Shown: positions 7,481-17,206, counted from the first letter of the stretch. The stretch: DNA of 64,000 nucleotides from Paenibacillus tianmuensis (GCF_900100345.1 NZ_FMTT01000030.1:1-64000), one strand, 5' to 3'. Numbers and translations are program-made. Notes: generated by a model from the sequence alone, not told the origin.

Positions 7481-8045
7481 CTTGATCAACCCATTTTCTT
7501 GAGAAATAATAAAACAATTTCTTGCGGGCTCTTGTTAGGATTTGAGCGAGGGCTTGTTCTGATATCTGTAATTCCTGTGCGATTTCACGGTATGGTTTCT
7601 CTTCGATGTAAAACAAAAGCAGCACATGCCGGTATTTGAGATTCAACTGATTGAGAGCTTCATGGAGCATTTCGTCGCGGATTATTTCTTCTACCTGATC
7701 AGCTACGGTACGTTCTTCGGTTGGAGAAAAGTACTCATTGTCTTTAACGAGCTGCAGATCGGATACATGCCGGTATTTTTTGTTTTTTTTAAAGCAGTCG
7801 TAAGCCGTGTTCCGGGCCACTTTCTTGAGCCAAGCTTTCATATTTAAAGTGTTTTTCAGCCTTGGTGCTTTTTCTATCACTTTTAAGAATGATTCTTGTA
7901 CTACATCTTCGGCTAAGGCATGATCCCTGAACAGAAAGTATATGTCGTGATAGATCAGTTCCCGAAAAGAATGATAGATCAATTCTTGAGATGAGTTGTC
8001 CAGGTGATGGAAATTGTTGCGTAAAAACGTGAGCCATTGCTCCAT
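7473..8045 (-). CDS. ECF-type RNA polymerase sigma factor
   Basis: The 190-residue protein has sigma region 2 with DHALAEDVVQESFLKVIEKAP and MKAWLKKVARNTAYDCFKKN, and region 4 with LNLKYRHVLLLFYIEEKPYREIAQ and the HTH LQISEQALAQILTRARKKL. Domain order and length fit ECF sigma factors. GGAGG lies six bases before the ATG. The downstream gene overlaps its 3 prime end and encodes a membrane protein likely to control it. The signal and regulon are unknown; nearby genes do not identify them. Confidence 0.92.
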   Translation of the reverse strand: MEQWLTFLRNNFHHLDNSSQELIYHSFRELIYHDIYFLFRDHALAEDVVQESFLKVIEKAPRLKNTLNMKAWLKKVARNTAYDCFKKNKKYRHVSDLQLVKDNEYFSPTEERTVADQVEEIIRDEMLHEALNQLNLKYRHVLLLFYIEEKPYREIAQELQISEQALAQILTRARKKLFYYFSRKWVDQDA

Positions 8046-8335
8046 TTATATTCCTCCAACACCATTCTCTTGTATACAATTGCTAAAACGAGCATTTTGT
8101 GTAATTTGTTTCTTTTTTGCGAATTTTTTTGTCAAGTTTGTTCTTGATAGATCGTTATATGTAGTAGGAATCGTGTCTTGTTGGATGATGTACAGATTGA
8201 TGAGATGGTGAAGAAGGGGTATCCTTCACTTCTATAACGGAAAGGAACTCCAAAAGCTGACGATGGTATATTTATCCTTATTATAGCAGGATTTGCAATG
8301 GATAAGCTTATTCTAGGTTACGGGAGTATGGGAAT

Positions 8336-8746
8336 ATGAGAAAAACGGGCATCGTCCGACATGTGGACCATCTGGGACGTCTTAATCTGCCGATTGAACT
8401 GCAGCGAACTTTGAGTATGGGATTTGGTGATGCAATTGAATTTTTTGTCGATGACGAAAAAAGGCAGGTGCTGATCCGGAAATACCGAGCGGAGGAATGT
8501 ATTTTTTGTTCCTCCACGGAGCGGCTTGTCTTTTTTCGCGGACGGTTTATCTGCTGGGCCTGTTTAAAGGCGTTGCCCGGGAACAATGAACCGCTGGCTG
8601 GAATGAAGCAAAAACGGAATAAGGACACGCGGCTCCTCTTGGCTTCGGTGATGAAACAGTATCCATCGGCTTCGCAAACAGAATGGGGTCATATGATCGG
8701 CGTATCGCAGGGCTGGATCAGCCAACTGCTCAAGCAATTGAAATAA
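8336..8746 (+). CDS. AbrB-like regulator with Cys4 motif and C-terminal HTH-like segment
   Basis: Residues 1-50 form an AbrB/SpoVT swapped-hairpin DNA-binding domain (RKTGIVRHVDHLGRLNLPIE). They are followed by C55-x2-C58 and C73-x2-C76, a likely zinc ribbon, and a C-terminal segment (SQTEWGHMIGVSQGWISQLLKQL) that reads like a helix-turn-helix. AbrB-type regulators control transition-state and sporulation genes. The Cys4 insertion is known in some AbrB relatives; the added HTH is unusual. The gene is monocistronic, ending in a strong terminator. Target genes are unknown. Confidence 0.8.
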   Translation: MRKTGIVRHVDHLGRLNLPIELQRTLSMGFGDAIEFFVDDEKRQVLIRKYRAEECIFCSSTERLVFFRGRFICWACLKALPGNNEPLAGMKQKRNKDTRLLLASVMKQYPSASQTEWGHMIGVSQGWISQLLKQLK

Positions 8747-8770
8747 GCTTCCCGCTACGGGAAGCTTATT
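8742..8770. terminator. terminator after the AbrB-like gene
   Basis: AATAAGCTTCCCG (8742-8754) and CGGGAAGCTTATT (8758-8770) form a perfect 13-bp stem with a 3-nt loop, overlapping the stop codon. It may also serve the convergent kinase gene. Confidence 0.85.
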
Positions 8771-8815
8771 CTTGCCGCACAATTTTGCCAACTTGAGCGA
8801 TATTGTTCAGCATCC

Positions 8816-10669
8816 TCACGCCTCCCCCGGACGTCGTCCGGCATCCAGCTCCGCCCGACTGGATACATATGGCGCCGTCCGCGGCACGCACGGCAGCCGG
8901 ATCGTCACCGACGTCCCGATGCCCAGCTTGCTGTAGATGCTCACGCCGTACGGCTTGCCGTAATGCAGCTCGATCCGTTGGTGAACGTTGCGGATGCCGT
9001 ACCCGGCTTCTTCGCCGTCGTCGAACTGCGAGATGCGCCGCAGCGTCTCCGGCGTCATTCCGACGCCATCATCGATGATGCGGAACTCGATGTCTTCGCC
9101 GATGCGTCGTCCAGCAACCCGGATATGCACCCGGTCGCCAGTCCAGGCATGCTTCAGCACATTTTCCAAAAACGGCTGCAAAATCAGCTTGACCATCTCG
9201 TAGCGCAGCAGCTCCGGCTCAATCTCGAACAGGACGTCCAGTCGGTCGGTGTACTTCACCTTTTGAATATCGAGATAGGCCTTTGCTTGCTCCAGCTCGT
9301 TCGCTACCGGAATAATCGTGCGTCCTTCGTTGAGCGAAAGCCGGTAAAACAACGCCAGATTGCTGACCATCCGGTGCAGCTGCTCGACTTGCCCGAACTT
9401 GGCCAGCAAGCTGATCGAGGACAATGTATTGTACAGAAAGTGCGGATTGATCTGGGCCTGCAGCGATTCCAGCTCGGCTTCTTTCTTCTTGATGCTGGCT
9501 ACGTACACCTGTTGAATCAGCCCGTCGATATGCTCTGCCATCGTGTTGATGGATTGCGAGATCGTCAAGAACTCGTCCTTTCCTTTGAAGCGTATCCGCT
9601 TATGGAAGCTGCCGTGGCGGAACGAATCAAGCACCTTCACAATGTGCGACACCCGCTTGGAGAAGTAGCGGGACAGGAACCCGCCCACGCCCAGAAAGAG
9701 CAGGAAGCTGGCCGACCCGATGACGGCGGTTAGCACCTTCACTTTCTTCGCATCCTTCTCGACCCATTCCTTCGGAATGCTGGCCACGAGCTTCCAGTCC
9801 AAATCTTGGAACGGCTCCGTTATCGTCAGATAATTACTTTCCCCGACTTGGGCAATCCGGTCGGTCGTCCAGGCGCCCCGCTCGAACAAAATTTGCCCTT
9901 GTCCGTCCTCGATCCGAACCGACGTGCCTTCCCCGAAGTCCGGAGAGACGGTCTCGAACATCTCGGTCAGCTTCACGGTGAGCCGCATGAACCCGAAATC
10001 CAACTGGCGGTTGAAGGAAGTCGTATCCACGAGCCGCCGCAGGAGCGAAATATTGCCGAATTCGGCATCCCGGTCGATCTGCCGCCATTGCATGGTCATC
10101 CCGTAACGCTCCGGGGGAAAGTCCTTATACCACGAGTTGTCAGCGATCCGCTTCAAATACATCATGTTATAGCTCTTGCCGGCATAGATCAGCGGGTCCG
10201 AATCGTTATAAAACGAATAAATCTCAGGCAACGTTTCGTTGCGCAAGTAAACGACGAGCCAGATGCGGTGGTTCGTCGCCTTGATAACGCTGTCGAACTT
10301 GGGTTCCAAATACTGCGTCACCGATTCGTAGCCGTAGTAGCCTTCATTCAATCTTCTCAGACGGGAAGCGACGGTCTCGTCGTAATAGATCATATCCGAC
10401 AGACGAACCGTATCCTTCATCCGGTATTCGATATTGTCCTTCATCTGGCGCAGTGTCGCCTGAACGTTCTCGCTCGTCTGCTTGCGGACCGAATCCACGA
10501 AGATCCAATTGGCAAAATAACCGAACAAGATCACGTGAACCAAGGTAAGCAGCATATAGGACAGCATCAGCTTGTACCCGAAGGGCATGTATCTTGCTTC
10601 CGGCCCGGAAGCGGCAGCGTTATTTTGCCGGAATCGACGGAGTATGGATCGGATTCGACTATTGGCCAT
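8816..10669 (-). CDS. YesM-type sensor histidine kinase
   Basis: The 617-residue kinase has a membrane segment near residues 30-50, a ~250-residue extracellular sensor region, a second membrane segment near 305-325, a HAMP domain, the His_kinase domain with AQINPHFLYNTLSSISLLAKF (phospho-accepting His) and a HATPase domain with ILQPFLENVLKHAW and GIGTSV. This is the LytS/YesM class that pairs with AraC-type response regulators to control sugar importers in Paenibacillus and Bacillus. Its start overlaps the end of the response regulator gene by 11 bases, so the pair is co-translated, downstream of the Lpl-type transporter it probably senses for. Confidence 0.93.
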   Translation of the reverse strand: MANSRIRSILRRFRQNNAAASGPEARYMPFGYKLMLSYMLLTLVHVILFGYFANWIFVDSVRKQTSENVQATLRQMKDNIEYRMKDTVRLSDMIYYDETVASRLRRLNEGYYGYESVTQYLEPKFDSVIKATNHRIWLVVYLRNETLPEIYSFYNDSDPLIYAGKSYNMMYLKRIADNSWYKDFPPERYGMTMQWRQIDRDAEFGNISLLRRLVDTTSFNRQLDFGFMRLTVKLTEMFETVSPDFGEGTSVRIEDGQGQILFERGAWTTDRIAQVGESNYLTITEPFQDLDWKLVASIPKEWVEKDAKKVKVLTAVIGSASFLLFLGVGGFLSRYFSKRVSHIVKVLDSFRHGSFHKRIRFKGKDEFLTISQSINTMAEHIDGLIQQVYVASIKKKEAELESLQAQINPHFLYNTLSSISLLAKFGQVEQLHRMVSNLALFYRLSLNEGRTIIPVANELEQAKAYLDIQKVKYTDRLDVLFEIEPELLRYEMVKLILQPFLENVLKHAWTGDRVHIRVAGRRIGEDIEFRIIDDGVGMTPETLRRISQFDDGEEAGYGIRNVHQRIELHYGKPYGVSIYSKLGIGTSVTIRLPCVPRTAPYVSSRAELDAGRRPGEA

Positions 10670-11462
10670 TGCGGAATTCCAGCGGGGTCATCCGGTACGT
10701 TTCCTTGAATTGCTTGCTGAAATAAGGCATATAGCGGTAACCGACCCGATAAGCGACCTCATAAATGCGCAGCTTCGGATCGCGGAGCAGCTCTCCGGCC
10801 TTTTCCATACGCAGCGCGACAAGATATTCATGGAACGTCTGACCCGTCGCTTCCTTGAAGATTTGCCCGAGGTAATTCGGCGAGAACGAGAATCGATCCG
10901 CCACTTCCTTCAGCGTGAGCGGCTGATCCAGCCCGCTGCGCATCATGCCGATCATTTCTTGAATCAGCTTCCCGTTTTTGCCGATCCCGTCTGCAGCCTT
11001 GCCATCGATAGCTGCGGATGGGGCAGGCCTTGCGCCGCCCGACAGCATCTGCCGGACCTCATGCTCCGCTTGCTCGCGCATGCGGGCGTCGTCCAGATCG
11101 CGCCGAATACGCTCAAGCGATTGAATGAGCTCGTCCTCGTTCATCGGCTTCAGCACGTAGCTGTAAGCTTGCAAGCTCAGGGCTTCCTTCACATACTGAA
11201 AATCTTTGTAACCGCTGACGAAAACGATCCGCACGTCGTGGAAACGCTCCTTCACACGTTTCGCCAGCTCAAGTCCGGACATGTTGGGCATATTGACGTC
11301 GGTGACCAGCACATCGATCTTCTGGGTCTCGATCAGCTCGCAAGCGGAGAATCCGTTCGTCACGGCGCCCACAATCTCCATCCCGAGCGACTCCCAGGGA
11401 ATAAACGTCTTCATTCCTTCCAGATCCAGCGTCTCATCGTCTGCGATCAGCACTTTGTACAT
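10659..11462 (-). CDS. YesN-type response regulator, REC plus AraC HTH
   Basis: The 267-residue protein starts MYKVLIADDETLDLEG, with the phospho-acceptor Asp in VLVTDVNMPNMSG and the conserved Lys in YVLKPMNEDEL. An AraC-type double HTH follows, with RFSFSPNYLGQIFKEATGQTF and VAYRVGYRYMPYFSKQFKETY. ATG at 11462 is chosen because GGAGG lies six bases upstream; a longer frame exists but adds no conserved sequence. It partners the overlapping kinase gene and lies 83 bp after the sugar-binding protein gene. It likely activates the importer operon. Confidence 0.93.
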   Translation of the reverse strand: MYKVLIADDETLDLEGMKTFIPWESLGMEIVGAVTNGFSACELIETQKIDVLVTDVNMPNMSGLELAKRVKERFHDVRIVFVSGYKDFQYVKEALSLQAYSYVLKPMNEDELIQSLERIRRDLDDARMREQAEHEVRQMLSGGARPAPSAAIDGKAADGIGKNGKLIQEMIGMMRSGLDQPLTLKEVADRFSFSPNYLGQIFKEATGQTFHEYLVALRMEKAGELLRDPKLRIYEVAYRVGYRYMPYFSKQFKETYRMTPLEFRNGQ

Positions 11463-11545
11463 GTCGGTCCTCCTCTGCCTTGGATCTTCGAATGAAATGG
11501 AAAAGCAGGTGCGCTGGTAGCGCACCCTGCCTTGTCTGCATGTCC

Positions 11546-13207
11546 TTATTTCTTCTTCATTTTCTCTTCGTTTTCCTTCCAGCGCTTCGTCAAATATTCG
11601 TTCAGCTTGTCGATGCCGAGCGTTTGCGCGTCTTTCTCGCCTTTGTCGATGATTTCAATCACTTCTTGCTCGCTTTTGGCGAGAATCGCTTGGGCGCGGA
11701 CTTTCTTATACAATTCGATCCAGCGCTCGCGAATGAGCCCTTCGGGGCTGTCCTGCGGCGGCTCGATCCCGCGAAGCGTCGTCAGGTCCATATGCGTCTT
11801 CCAGGTGATGGCATCCTGGTATCTCGTTTCCCAAGAACGCTTCTCTTCCGGCAAGGAAAGCTCGGCCTTCACTTTGATTTTGTCGTTGTACGTCGAGTTG
11901 CCGACAATTTGAAGGTCGGTCGTCGCGTTCACGTTCTTCGTACGTTCCGCCGGATCGCTGAAAAATTTGTCCGTCAAGTTCGGCAAGCCCTCGCTGTCCA
12001 GACCTTTCCAGTACTGACCTTCCGGACCCCACGCGATTAAGCGCATGCCCTCCGGACTGGTCATCCAGTCCAGCACCGCAAAAATTTTCTCCGGGTCCTT
12101 TGCCGTCGTCGTAATCGCTGCGGCGTTCCAGCCCAGCCGGTCGTAGTGGGCCACTTTAATTTTGTTTTTGTCCAGTCCCGGCTTATGGATCGGCCAGATC
12201 ATGAAGTAGCCGGCATTCGGATCGGATTTGGTCAGCTCGGCATGCGCTTTGGAAGCGTAGTCGGTAGCGGTAATGTCAGCGTATACGGCGACGCGGCCTG
12301 TATTGAGCTTTTCGCGGACCTGATCGACCGTTTGCGTCAGCGCGTCCTGCGTCATCAGCTTCTCGCGGTGCAGCTTGTTGACGAAGGTCATCACCTCTTT
12401 GTACACCGGATCGGCGAAGATCGACGTGAACTTGCCGTCCTTCGGCACGGCGCGCAGCGTTCCCGCGTAGCTCGCCGGGTTATTTTCCGCGAAGGCGGAG
12501 AACAGCAGGTCGACGCCTTTGCCTTCTTTGGCCTGGCCTGGCTCGAACGGAATGATGTTCGGGTACTTCTCCTTGACGAGCTTCAAGTAATTGTACAGGT
12601 CGTCAGTCGTTTCCAGCTTCGGCTTGCCGAGCTCTTCGTAAATTTTCTTGTTTATAACGTAACCGGCGTTGCCTGTCGGCTTGTTCGTGTACCAGTTCGG
12701 GAACATATACAGCTTGCCGTCTTTGGCGCGCAGCATGTTCAGAATTTCGTCGCCCGCCCATTTTTTCAGGTTCGGGTATTTGTCCAGATACGGGTCAAGC
12801 GGCACGAGGACACCGTTCTCGCGCAGCCGCTCGAACTTGTCGCGGTCGCCCCAGATGACGTCCGGCAGGTCCTTGCTGACGATCATTGTGCTCAGCTTGG
12901 CTTCCGCGTTGCCACCGGCGTTGATAGCCGTAATGTTGATTTTATACTGCTCTTGAATGTGCTTGGAGAACGCGTCTTTGCCCCAAGGAGGCATTGTATA
13001 CCAGCTGTAGTTGCCGAAGAACGTGAAGCTTACCGGCTCGCTGCCGATTTTCCACGGCTCCGATGACGATGCGGTCGGCGTCTGCGTTCCGGACGCCGCT
13101 TTGTTGTCGGCAGGAGCGCTGCCTCCGCCGGAGCACCCGGAGATGACCGTGCCTAGCGCCATGACGGCTGCCAGCGGCCCCATTCCTTTTTTGACCCAAT
13201 TGTTCAT
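11546..13207 (-). CDS. extracellular solute-binding lipoprotein (LplA-like)
   Basis: The 553-residue product begins with a lipoprotein signal peptide ending at the lipobox VISGC-S, followed by a Ser/Ala/Thr linker and a large binding domain with ITAINAGGNAEAKLSTM and LDWMTSPEGMRLIAWGPEG, typical of the LplA/YtcQ group of carbohydrate-binding lipoproteins of Paenibacillus. It is anchored outside the membrane and delivers an oligosaccharide, whose identity is unknown, to the permease pair encoded upstream. No ATPase gene is nearby, so a shared MsmX-type ATPase is presumably used. AAAGGGG precedes the ATG by eleven bases. Confidence 0.9.
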   Translation of the reverse strand: MNNWVKKGMGPLAAVMALGTVISGCSGGGSAPADNKAASGTQTPTASSSEPWKIGSEPVSFTFFGNYSWYTMPPWGKDAFSKHIQEQYKINITAINAGGNAEAKLSTMIVSKDLPDVIWGDRDKFERLRENGVLVPLDPYLDKYPNLKKWAGDEILNMLRAKDGKLYMFPNWYTNKPTGNAGYVINKKIYEELGKPKLETTDDLYNYLKLVKEKYPNIIPFEPGQAKEGKGVDLLFSAFAENNPASYAGTLRAVPKDGKFTSIFADPVYKEVMTFVNKLHREKLMTQDALTQTVDQVREKLNTGRVAVYADITATDYASKAHAELTKSDPNAGYFMIWPIHKPGLDKNKIKVAHYDRLGWNAAAITTTAKDPEKIFAVLDWMTSPEGMRLIAWGPEGQYWKGLDSEGLPNLTDKFFSDPAERTKNVNATTDLQIVGNSTYNDKIKVKAELSLPEEKRSWETRYQDAITWKTHMDLTTLRGIEPPQDSPEGLIRERWIELYKKVRAQAILAKSEQEVIEIIDKGEKDAQTLGIDKLNEYLTKRWKENEEKMKKK

Positions 13208-13274
13208 TGTGTGTATAGCCCCTTTCCCATTGTAAATTCAAGCTATGCTTAAAGCGATGCGCTTTGAAGCCGGA

Positions 13275-14162
13275 CTATTCTTTCAGGGAGCCGACAAGCA
13301 CGCCCTTGACGAAATACCGCTGCAAGAACGGATAGACGAGAATGATCGGAATCGTCGTGACCATCATGGTAGCCATGGTAAGCGACTTGGTCGTGAACGA
13401 TTGCCGCTTGGCGAGAAAGCTTTGGGCCGCCGAGTCCTGAGTCATCTCGGAAGCGATATTGGAATCGAGCGTCTGCTTCAGCAGCGCCTGAACCGGCAGC
13501 AGGTCCTGATTGTTGATATAGATGGACGCGACGAACCAGTCGTTCCAGTGAGTGACGGCCGTGAACAGCGAGAGCGTTGCGACGACCGGACCGGACAGCG
13601 GCAGCACGACGCGCAGGAACGTGCCCCAATAGCCGCAGCCGTCAATCCGCGCCGCATCTTCGAGACCAGCCGGAATTTGGCGGAAGAACGTGCGGAAGAT
13701 GATCATGCTCCATACGCTGATGATCGACGGAATGACGAATACCCAGAACGAATCGAACAGGCCGAGACCGCGAATCAGCAGGTAGGTTGGAATCAAGCCG
13801 CCGCCGAAATAAAGCGTGATGATGCAGAATGTCATGTAATAGTTCCGGCCGATCAACTCCTTGCGGGACAGGCCGTAGGCTAAGATGGACGTCGCCGCGA
13901 TCGTCAGGAAGGTGCCGACGAGCGTACGGGCGATGGATACGCCGAAGCCTTTCAATATTTTAACGTCTTTTAACACGACTTGGTAATTTTCCAAGGTAAA
14001 GGCTCTGGGCCAGAACGTAATGCCTCCGAGGCTCGTATCCGAACCTAGGTTGAACGAGATGACGGCGGCGTTCCAGAACGGATAGAACGTTACGAAGGCC
14101 AGAAAGAGCAGCGCAATATGGATAAAGACGCTAAAGACGCGATCCTCCAATGCCAGTTTCAT
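13275..14162 (-). CDS. carbohydrate ABC permease (LplC-like)
   Basis: The 295-residue integral membrane protein has six predicted segments and the inner-membrane EAA-type loop GLEDAARIDGCGYWGTFLRVVLP, which contacts the ATPase. It belongs to the CUT1 second-permease group (LplC/YtcP). ATG at 14162 is preferred over an upstream start because AAGGAGG lies eight bases before it. It follows the first permease gene by 13 bp and precedes the binding-protein gene, so the three form one transporter operon. Confidence 0.92.
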   Translation of the reverse strand: MKLALEDRVFSVFIHIALLFLAFVTFYPFWNAAVISFNLGSDTSLGGITFWPRAFTLENYQVVLKDVKILKGFGVSIARTLVGTFLTIAATSILAYGLSRKELIGRNYYMTFCIITLYFGGGLIPTYLLIRGLGLFDSFWVFVIPSIISVWSMIIFRTFFRQIPAGLEDAARIDGCGYWGTFLRVVLPLSGPVVATLSLFTAVTHWNDWFVASIYINNQDLLPVQALLKQTLDSNIASEMTQDSAAQSFLAKRQSFTTKSLTMATMMVTTIPIILVYPFLQRYFVKGVLVGSLKE

Positions 14163-14175
14163 CAATACATCCTCC

Positions 14176-15138
14176 TTACCACAAGCTGTTGCCGGTTTTT
14201 CTCGCGAGATAGTTCGCAAGAGTCAGCAGTCCGACGCTCACGATGGCCTTAAACAAGCCGACGGCTGTCGCGAACGAATAGCGGTTTAACGTAATCCCCA
14301 TCCGGTATACATACGTGTCCAGAACCTCCGATACGTCGCGCAGCGCCGGATTGACGCCCAACAGCAGCAAATCCTCGAAGCCCGCGTTCAGCAAGTTGCC
14401 GATAGCCAGAATGGAGAAAACCATCACGACCGGCAAAATGGATGGAAGCGTTATCAAATAGGTCATACGAAAACGGCTCGCTCCGTCGATGGCGGCGGAT
14501 TCGTACAGGTGAGGATCGATGGAAGCGATTGCGGCCAAGTATACGATAGAGGCAAAGCCAATCTCCTTCCATACGTTCGTCGAGACGAGGATCGTCCAGA
14601 AATATTCCGTGACCGACAAGTAAGGAATCGGTTCGTCGATGATTCCGAGATTTTGCAGCAAAATGTTTACGCTTCCATTATCGGTCGAAAGCAGGGAGAT
14701 CACGAAGTTCGCGACGATGACCCAAGACAGGAAATACGGCAAGTAGCTGACCGTCTGCACGAAGCGCTTGAAGACCATATTTTTGACTTCGTTCAGCAGA
14801 ATCGCCAGAATGATCGGCGCCGGAAAGCCGATAGCCAGCTTCAGGAAGCTGATGACAATGGTGTTACGCATCACGACCCCAAGCTCGGGCGCTTGGAAGA
14901 AATCGATGAAATGCTTAAAGCCGACCCACGGGCTGGCTGCGAATCCTTTAAACACCGAGAAATCCTGAAATGCGATGATCACACCGTACATCGGGAAATA
15001 GCTAAACACTAAGACCAAGACGAGCGCGGGCAGCACCATAAGCTGCAAATCCCATTGCTGGAGCCAGACCGCGACTTTCGTCTTCCCCGGCTTTGCCGCC
15101 TGACGACCCTTAGGGACCGCTGTCGCGGTTTCTTTCAA
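14176..15138 (-). CDS. carbohydrate ABC permease (LplB-like)
   Basis: The ~320-residue membrane protein has a cytoplasmic N-terminal extension of about 30 residues, six membrane segments and the EAA-type motif LYESAAIDGASRFRMTYLITLP. It is the first gene of the importer operon and the partner of the LplC-like permease. TTG at 15138 is favoured because AAAGGGTGG lies about five bases upstream; GTG at 15147 would overlap that ribosome binding site. No promoter was convincingly identified in the 240 bp upstream. Confidence 0.9.
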   Translation of the reverse strand: MKETATAVPKGRQAAKPGKTKVAVWLQQWDLQLMVLPALVLVLVFSYFPMYGVIIAFQDFSVFKGFAASPWVGFKHFIDFFQAPELGVVMRNTIVISFLKLAIGFPAPIILAILLNEVKNMVFKRFVQTVSYLPYFLSWVIVANFVISLLSTDNGSVNILLQNLGIIDEPIPYLSVTEYFWTILVSTNVWKEIGFASIVYLAAIASIDPHLYESAAIDGASRFRMTYLITLPSILPVVMVFSILAIGNLLNAGFEDLLLLGVNPALRDVSEVLDTYVYRMGITLNRYSFATAVGLFKAIVSVGLLTLANYLARKTGNSLW

Positions 15139-15305
15139 GCCGACCACCCTTTCTTGTAGATTATTGTCGATCTGTCTTTATCTTAAAAGGGATACGATGC
15201 GCGCGGCTACTTGCCTAATCAATGAAATGTTATATAAATCAATGATCAGGAACAATTTTCTTCCGTTATGAGAAGTTTGGAGGGGAGAGGGCGGCGGGGA
15301 ACAAA

Positions 15306-15358
15306 AAAACAGCGGTCTCCCCGGGAACCGAATCGTCCCGGCGGGAGAGCGCTGTTTT
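15306..15358 (-). terminator. terminator of the second sugar operon
   Basis: Outer arms AAAACAGCG and CGCTGTTTT enclose a GC-rich inner stem (CTCCCCGGGA/TCCCGGCGGGAG). On the minus strand it is followed by a run of seven T, just past the stop of the MalG-type permease gene. Confidence 0.85.
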
Positions 15359-15380
15359 GACGCATAAGCTTGGTGTGGTT

Positions 15381-16211
15381 TTACTTGCCGCCCGTAAACG
15401 TAATGCCTTTGATGAAGAAGCGGTTGAAAAAGGCGTAGATGAGCAGCGCCGGCAGCGTGAACACCATCGACGCGGCCATGATATAGTTCCAGTAGCTGAT
15501 GTATTGGCCTTTGAAGGTGTTCAGACCGAGCGTCAGCGTGAACATCGACTTGTCGGAAACGAACATGAGCGGCTTCAGGAACTCGTTCCAGGCGCCCATG
15601 AACACGAAGATCATCTGCGCGGCAAGCGCCGGAACGGCCAGCGGCAGCGCGATGCGGAAGAAGATGCCGAAGCGGCTCAGCCCGTCAAGCTGGGACGCTT
15701 CCTCCAGCTCCTTCGGGAAGTTGATGAAGAACTGGCGCATCATGAACGTGAACGTGGCGTTCGCCATCATCGGTACCGTCAGCGCGGCGTACGAATTCAG
15801 CCACCCGAGCTCTTTCATGATCAAGTACGCGGGCACGATCGTGAGCTGGCCCGGAATCATCTGCACACCCAGGATGATGAGGAACATCACTTTGTTGCCG
15901 ATGAAATCGATGCGTGCAAGCGCATAGCCGGCCATCGAGTTGAACAAAATGTTGCAGACCGTCGCAACGACCGCGATCAGGGCGCTGTTAAACATCCAGC
16001 GGGTGAACAGCGGCTCGCGGACGAAAATATCATAGTAATTTTGCAGTGTAAAATGCTTGGGAATAAAGCTGATGCCTCCGGCGACAATCTCTTCCAACGT
16101 CTTGAACGAGGAGGAGAGCGCCCACAGGAACGGCACCATCGTCACCGCAGCGTACAGGAACAGCAGTGAGTAAATAACGTACTTGATCCACGGTTTCGGC
16201 TGTTTAGCCAT
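15381..16211 (-). CDS. carbohydrate ABC permease (MalG/UgpE-type)
   Basis: The 276-residue membrane protein has six segments and the EAA-type loop FPKELEEASQLDGLSRFGIFFRIALPLAVP. It is the last gene of the debranching-enzyme/transporter operon, 13 bp after its partner permease gene, and is followed by a strong terminator. It belongs to the CUT1 family importing di- or oligosaccharides; the neighbouring glycosidase suggests an alpha-glucan or related oligosaccharide. Confidence 0.92.
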   Translation of the reverse strand: MAKQPKPWIKYVIYSLLFLYAAVTMVPFLWALSSSFKTLEEIVAGGISFIPKHFTLQNYYDIFVREPLFTRWMFNSALIAVVATVCNILFNSMAGYALARIDFIGNKVMFLIILGVQMIPGQLTIVPAYLIMKELGWLNSYAALTVPMMANATFTFMMRQFFINFPKELEEASQLDGLSRFGIFFRIALPLAVPALAAQMIFVFMGAWNEFLKPLMFVSDKSMFTLTLGLNTFKGQYISYWNYIMAASMVFTLPALLIYAFFNRFFIKGITFTGGK

Positions 16212-16224
16212 CGTCTCAGCCTCC

Positions 16225-17124
16225 TCAGTTCAGCTTTTCTTCGGCGAACAGCTTCCGCTGCAGCAGCGTCGCGATCATGATGACCAGAGCCAGCACGACG
16301 GCGAGCGCAGAGGCGTAGCCGAAGTCCAAATTTTTGAATGCGTACTGGTAAATCAGCAGCGCCACGGTCAGCGTGGAGTTGTTCGGTCCCCCGGACCCCG
16401 CCGAGAAAATGTACGACTGGTCGAACAGTTGGAACGTTCCGATGATGCCCATGACGACGGTGAAGAAGGTCGCCGGCTTCAGCATCGGCAGCGTGATGGC
16501 GGTGAATCGTTTCCATGCGCCCGCTCCGTCCAGCATCGCCGATTCGTAGAGCGCATCCGGGATGTCCTGCAGCGCCGCGAGAAAGACGACCATGAAGAAC
16601 GGCGCCGTCGACCAGATGTTCATCAGCATGATTCCCTTAAGCGCAACGGCGGGATCGCCTAGCCAGTTGTAGCCGGGCAGTCCGATCGCTTGCAGTGCAT
16701 GGTTGAGCAGCCCGTTGGAGTTATAGATCCACATGAAAATGAGCGTCAGCACGGCGGACGAGGTGACGGTCGGCAAAAAAAAGACGATGCGGAAAAAATT
16801 CCGGAATTTCAGCTTTGCATTCAAAATGGACGCGAGTCCGAGCGCCAGCGCCGTTTGCAGCGGCACGACGAAGAGGGCGAAGGAGGCGGTGTTTTTCAGC
16901 GCGATCCATGCCCGCTCGTCCTGCACCATTCGCTCGAAGTTGCTGAAGCCGACCAGCTTGTAGCTGACCTCGCCCAGCAGATTCACTTTATGAAACGACA
17001 GGAACAGCGAATAAAACACGGGTAAAAACAAAAACGTGCCGATGACCAGCAGGGTAGGGAGTAAAAACAAATAGCCGGTGATCGTGCTTCTCAGCTTCCG
17101 CTTCCAAACCGAACGGCTTGCCAT
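16225..17124 (-). CDS. carbohydrate ABC permease (MalF/UgpA-type)
   Basis: The 299-residue protein has six membrane segments (first near YLFLLPTLLVIGTFLFLPVFYS) and the EAA-type loop IPDALYESAMLDGAGAWKRFTAITLP. It pairs with the MalG-type permease encoded immediately downstream. The upstream gene for the binding protein is frameshifted in this sequence, so whether the importer works as assembled here is uncertain. AAAGGGAGG precedes the ATG at good spacing. Confidence 0.92.
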   Translation of the reverse strand: MASRSVWKRKLRSTITGYLFLLPTLLVIGTFLFLPVFYSLFLSFHKVNLLGEVSYKLVGFSNFERMVQDERAWIALKNTASFALFVVPLQTALALGLASILNAKLKFRNFFRIVFFLPTVTSSAVLTLIFMWIYNSNGLLNHALQAIGLPGYNWLGDPAVALKGIMLMNIWSTAPFFMVVFLAALQDIPDALYESAMLDGAGAWKRFTAITLPMLKPATFFTVVMGIIGTFQLFDQSYIFSAGSGGPNNSTLTVALLIYQYAFKNLDFGYASALAVVLALVIMIATLLQRKLFAEEKLN

Positions 17125-17206
17125 AGGGAAACCTCCCTTTCAAAAGAGGCAGGGGAGCCGTGTCAGACTGAACAGGATGACGTCCCCCGCTTTTTAAGTG
17201 GATGAA

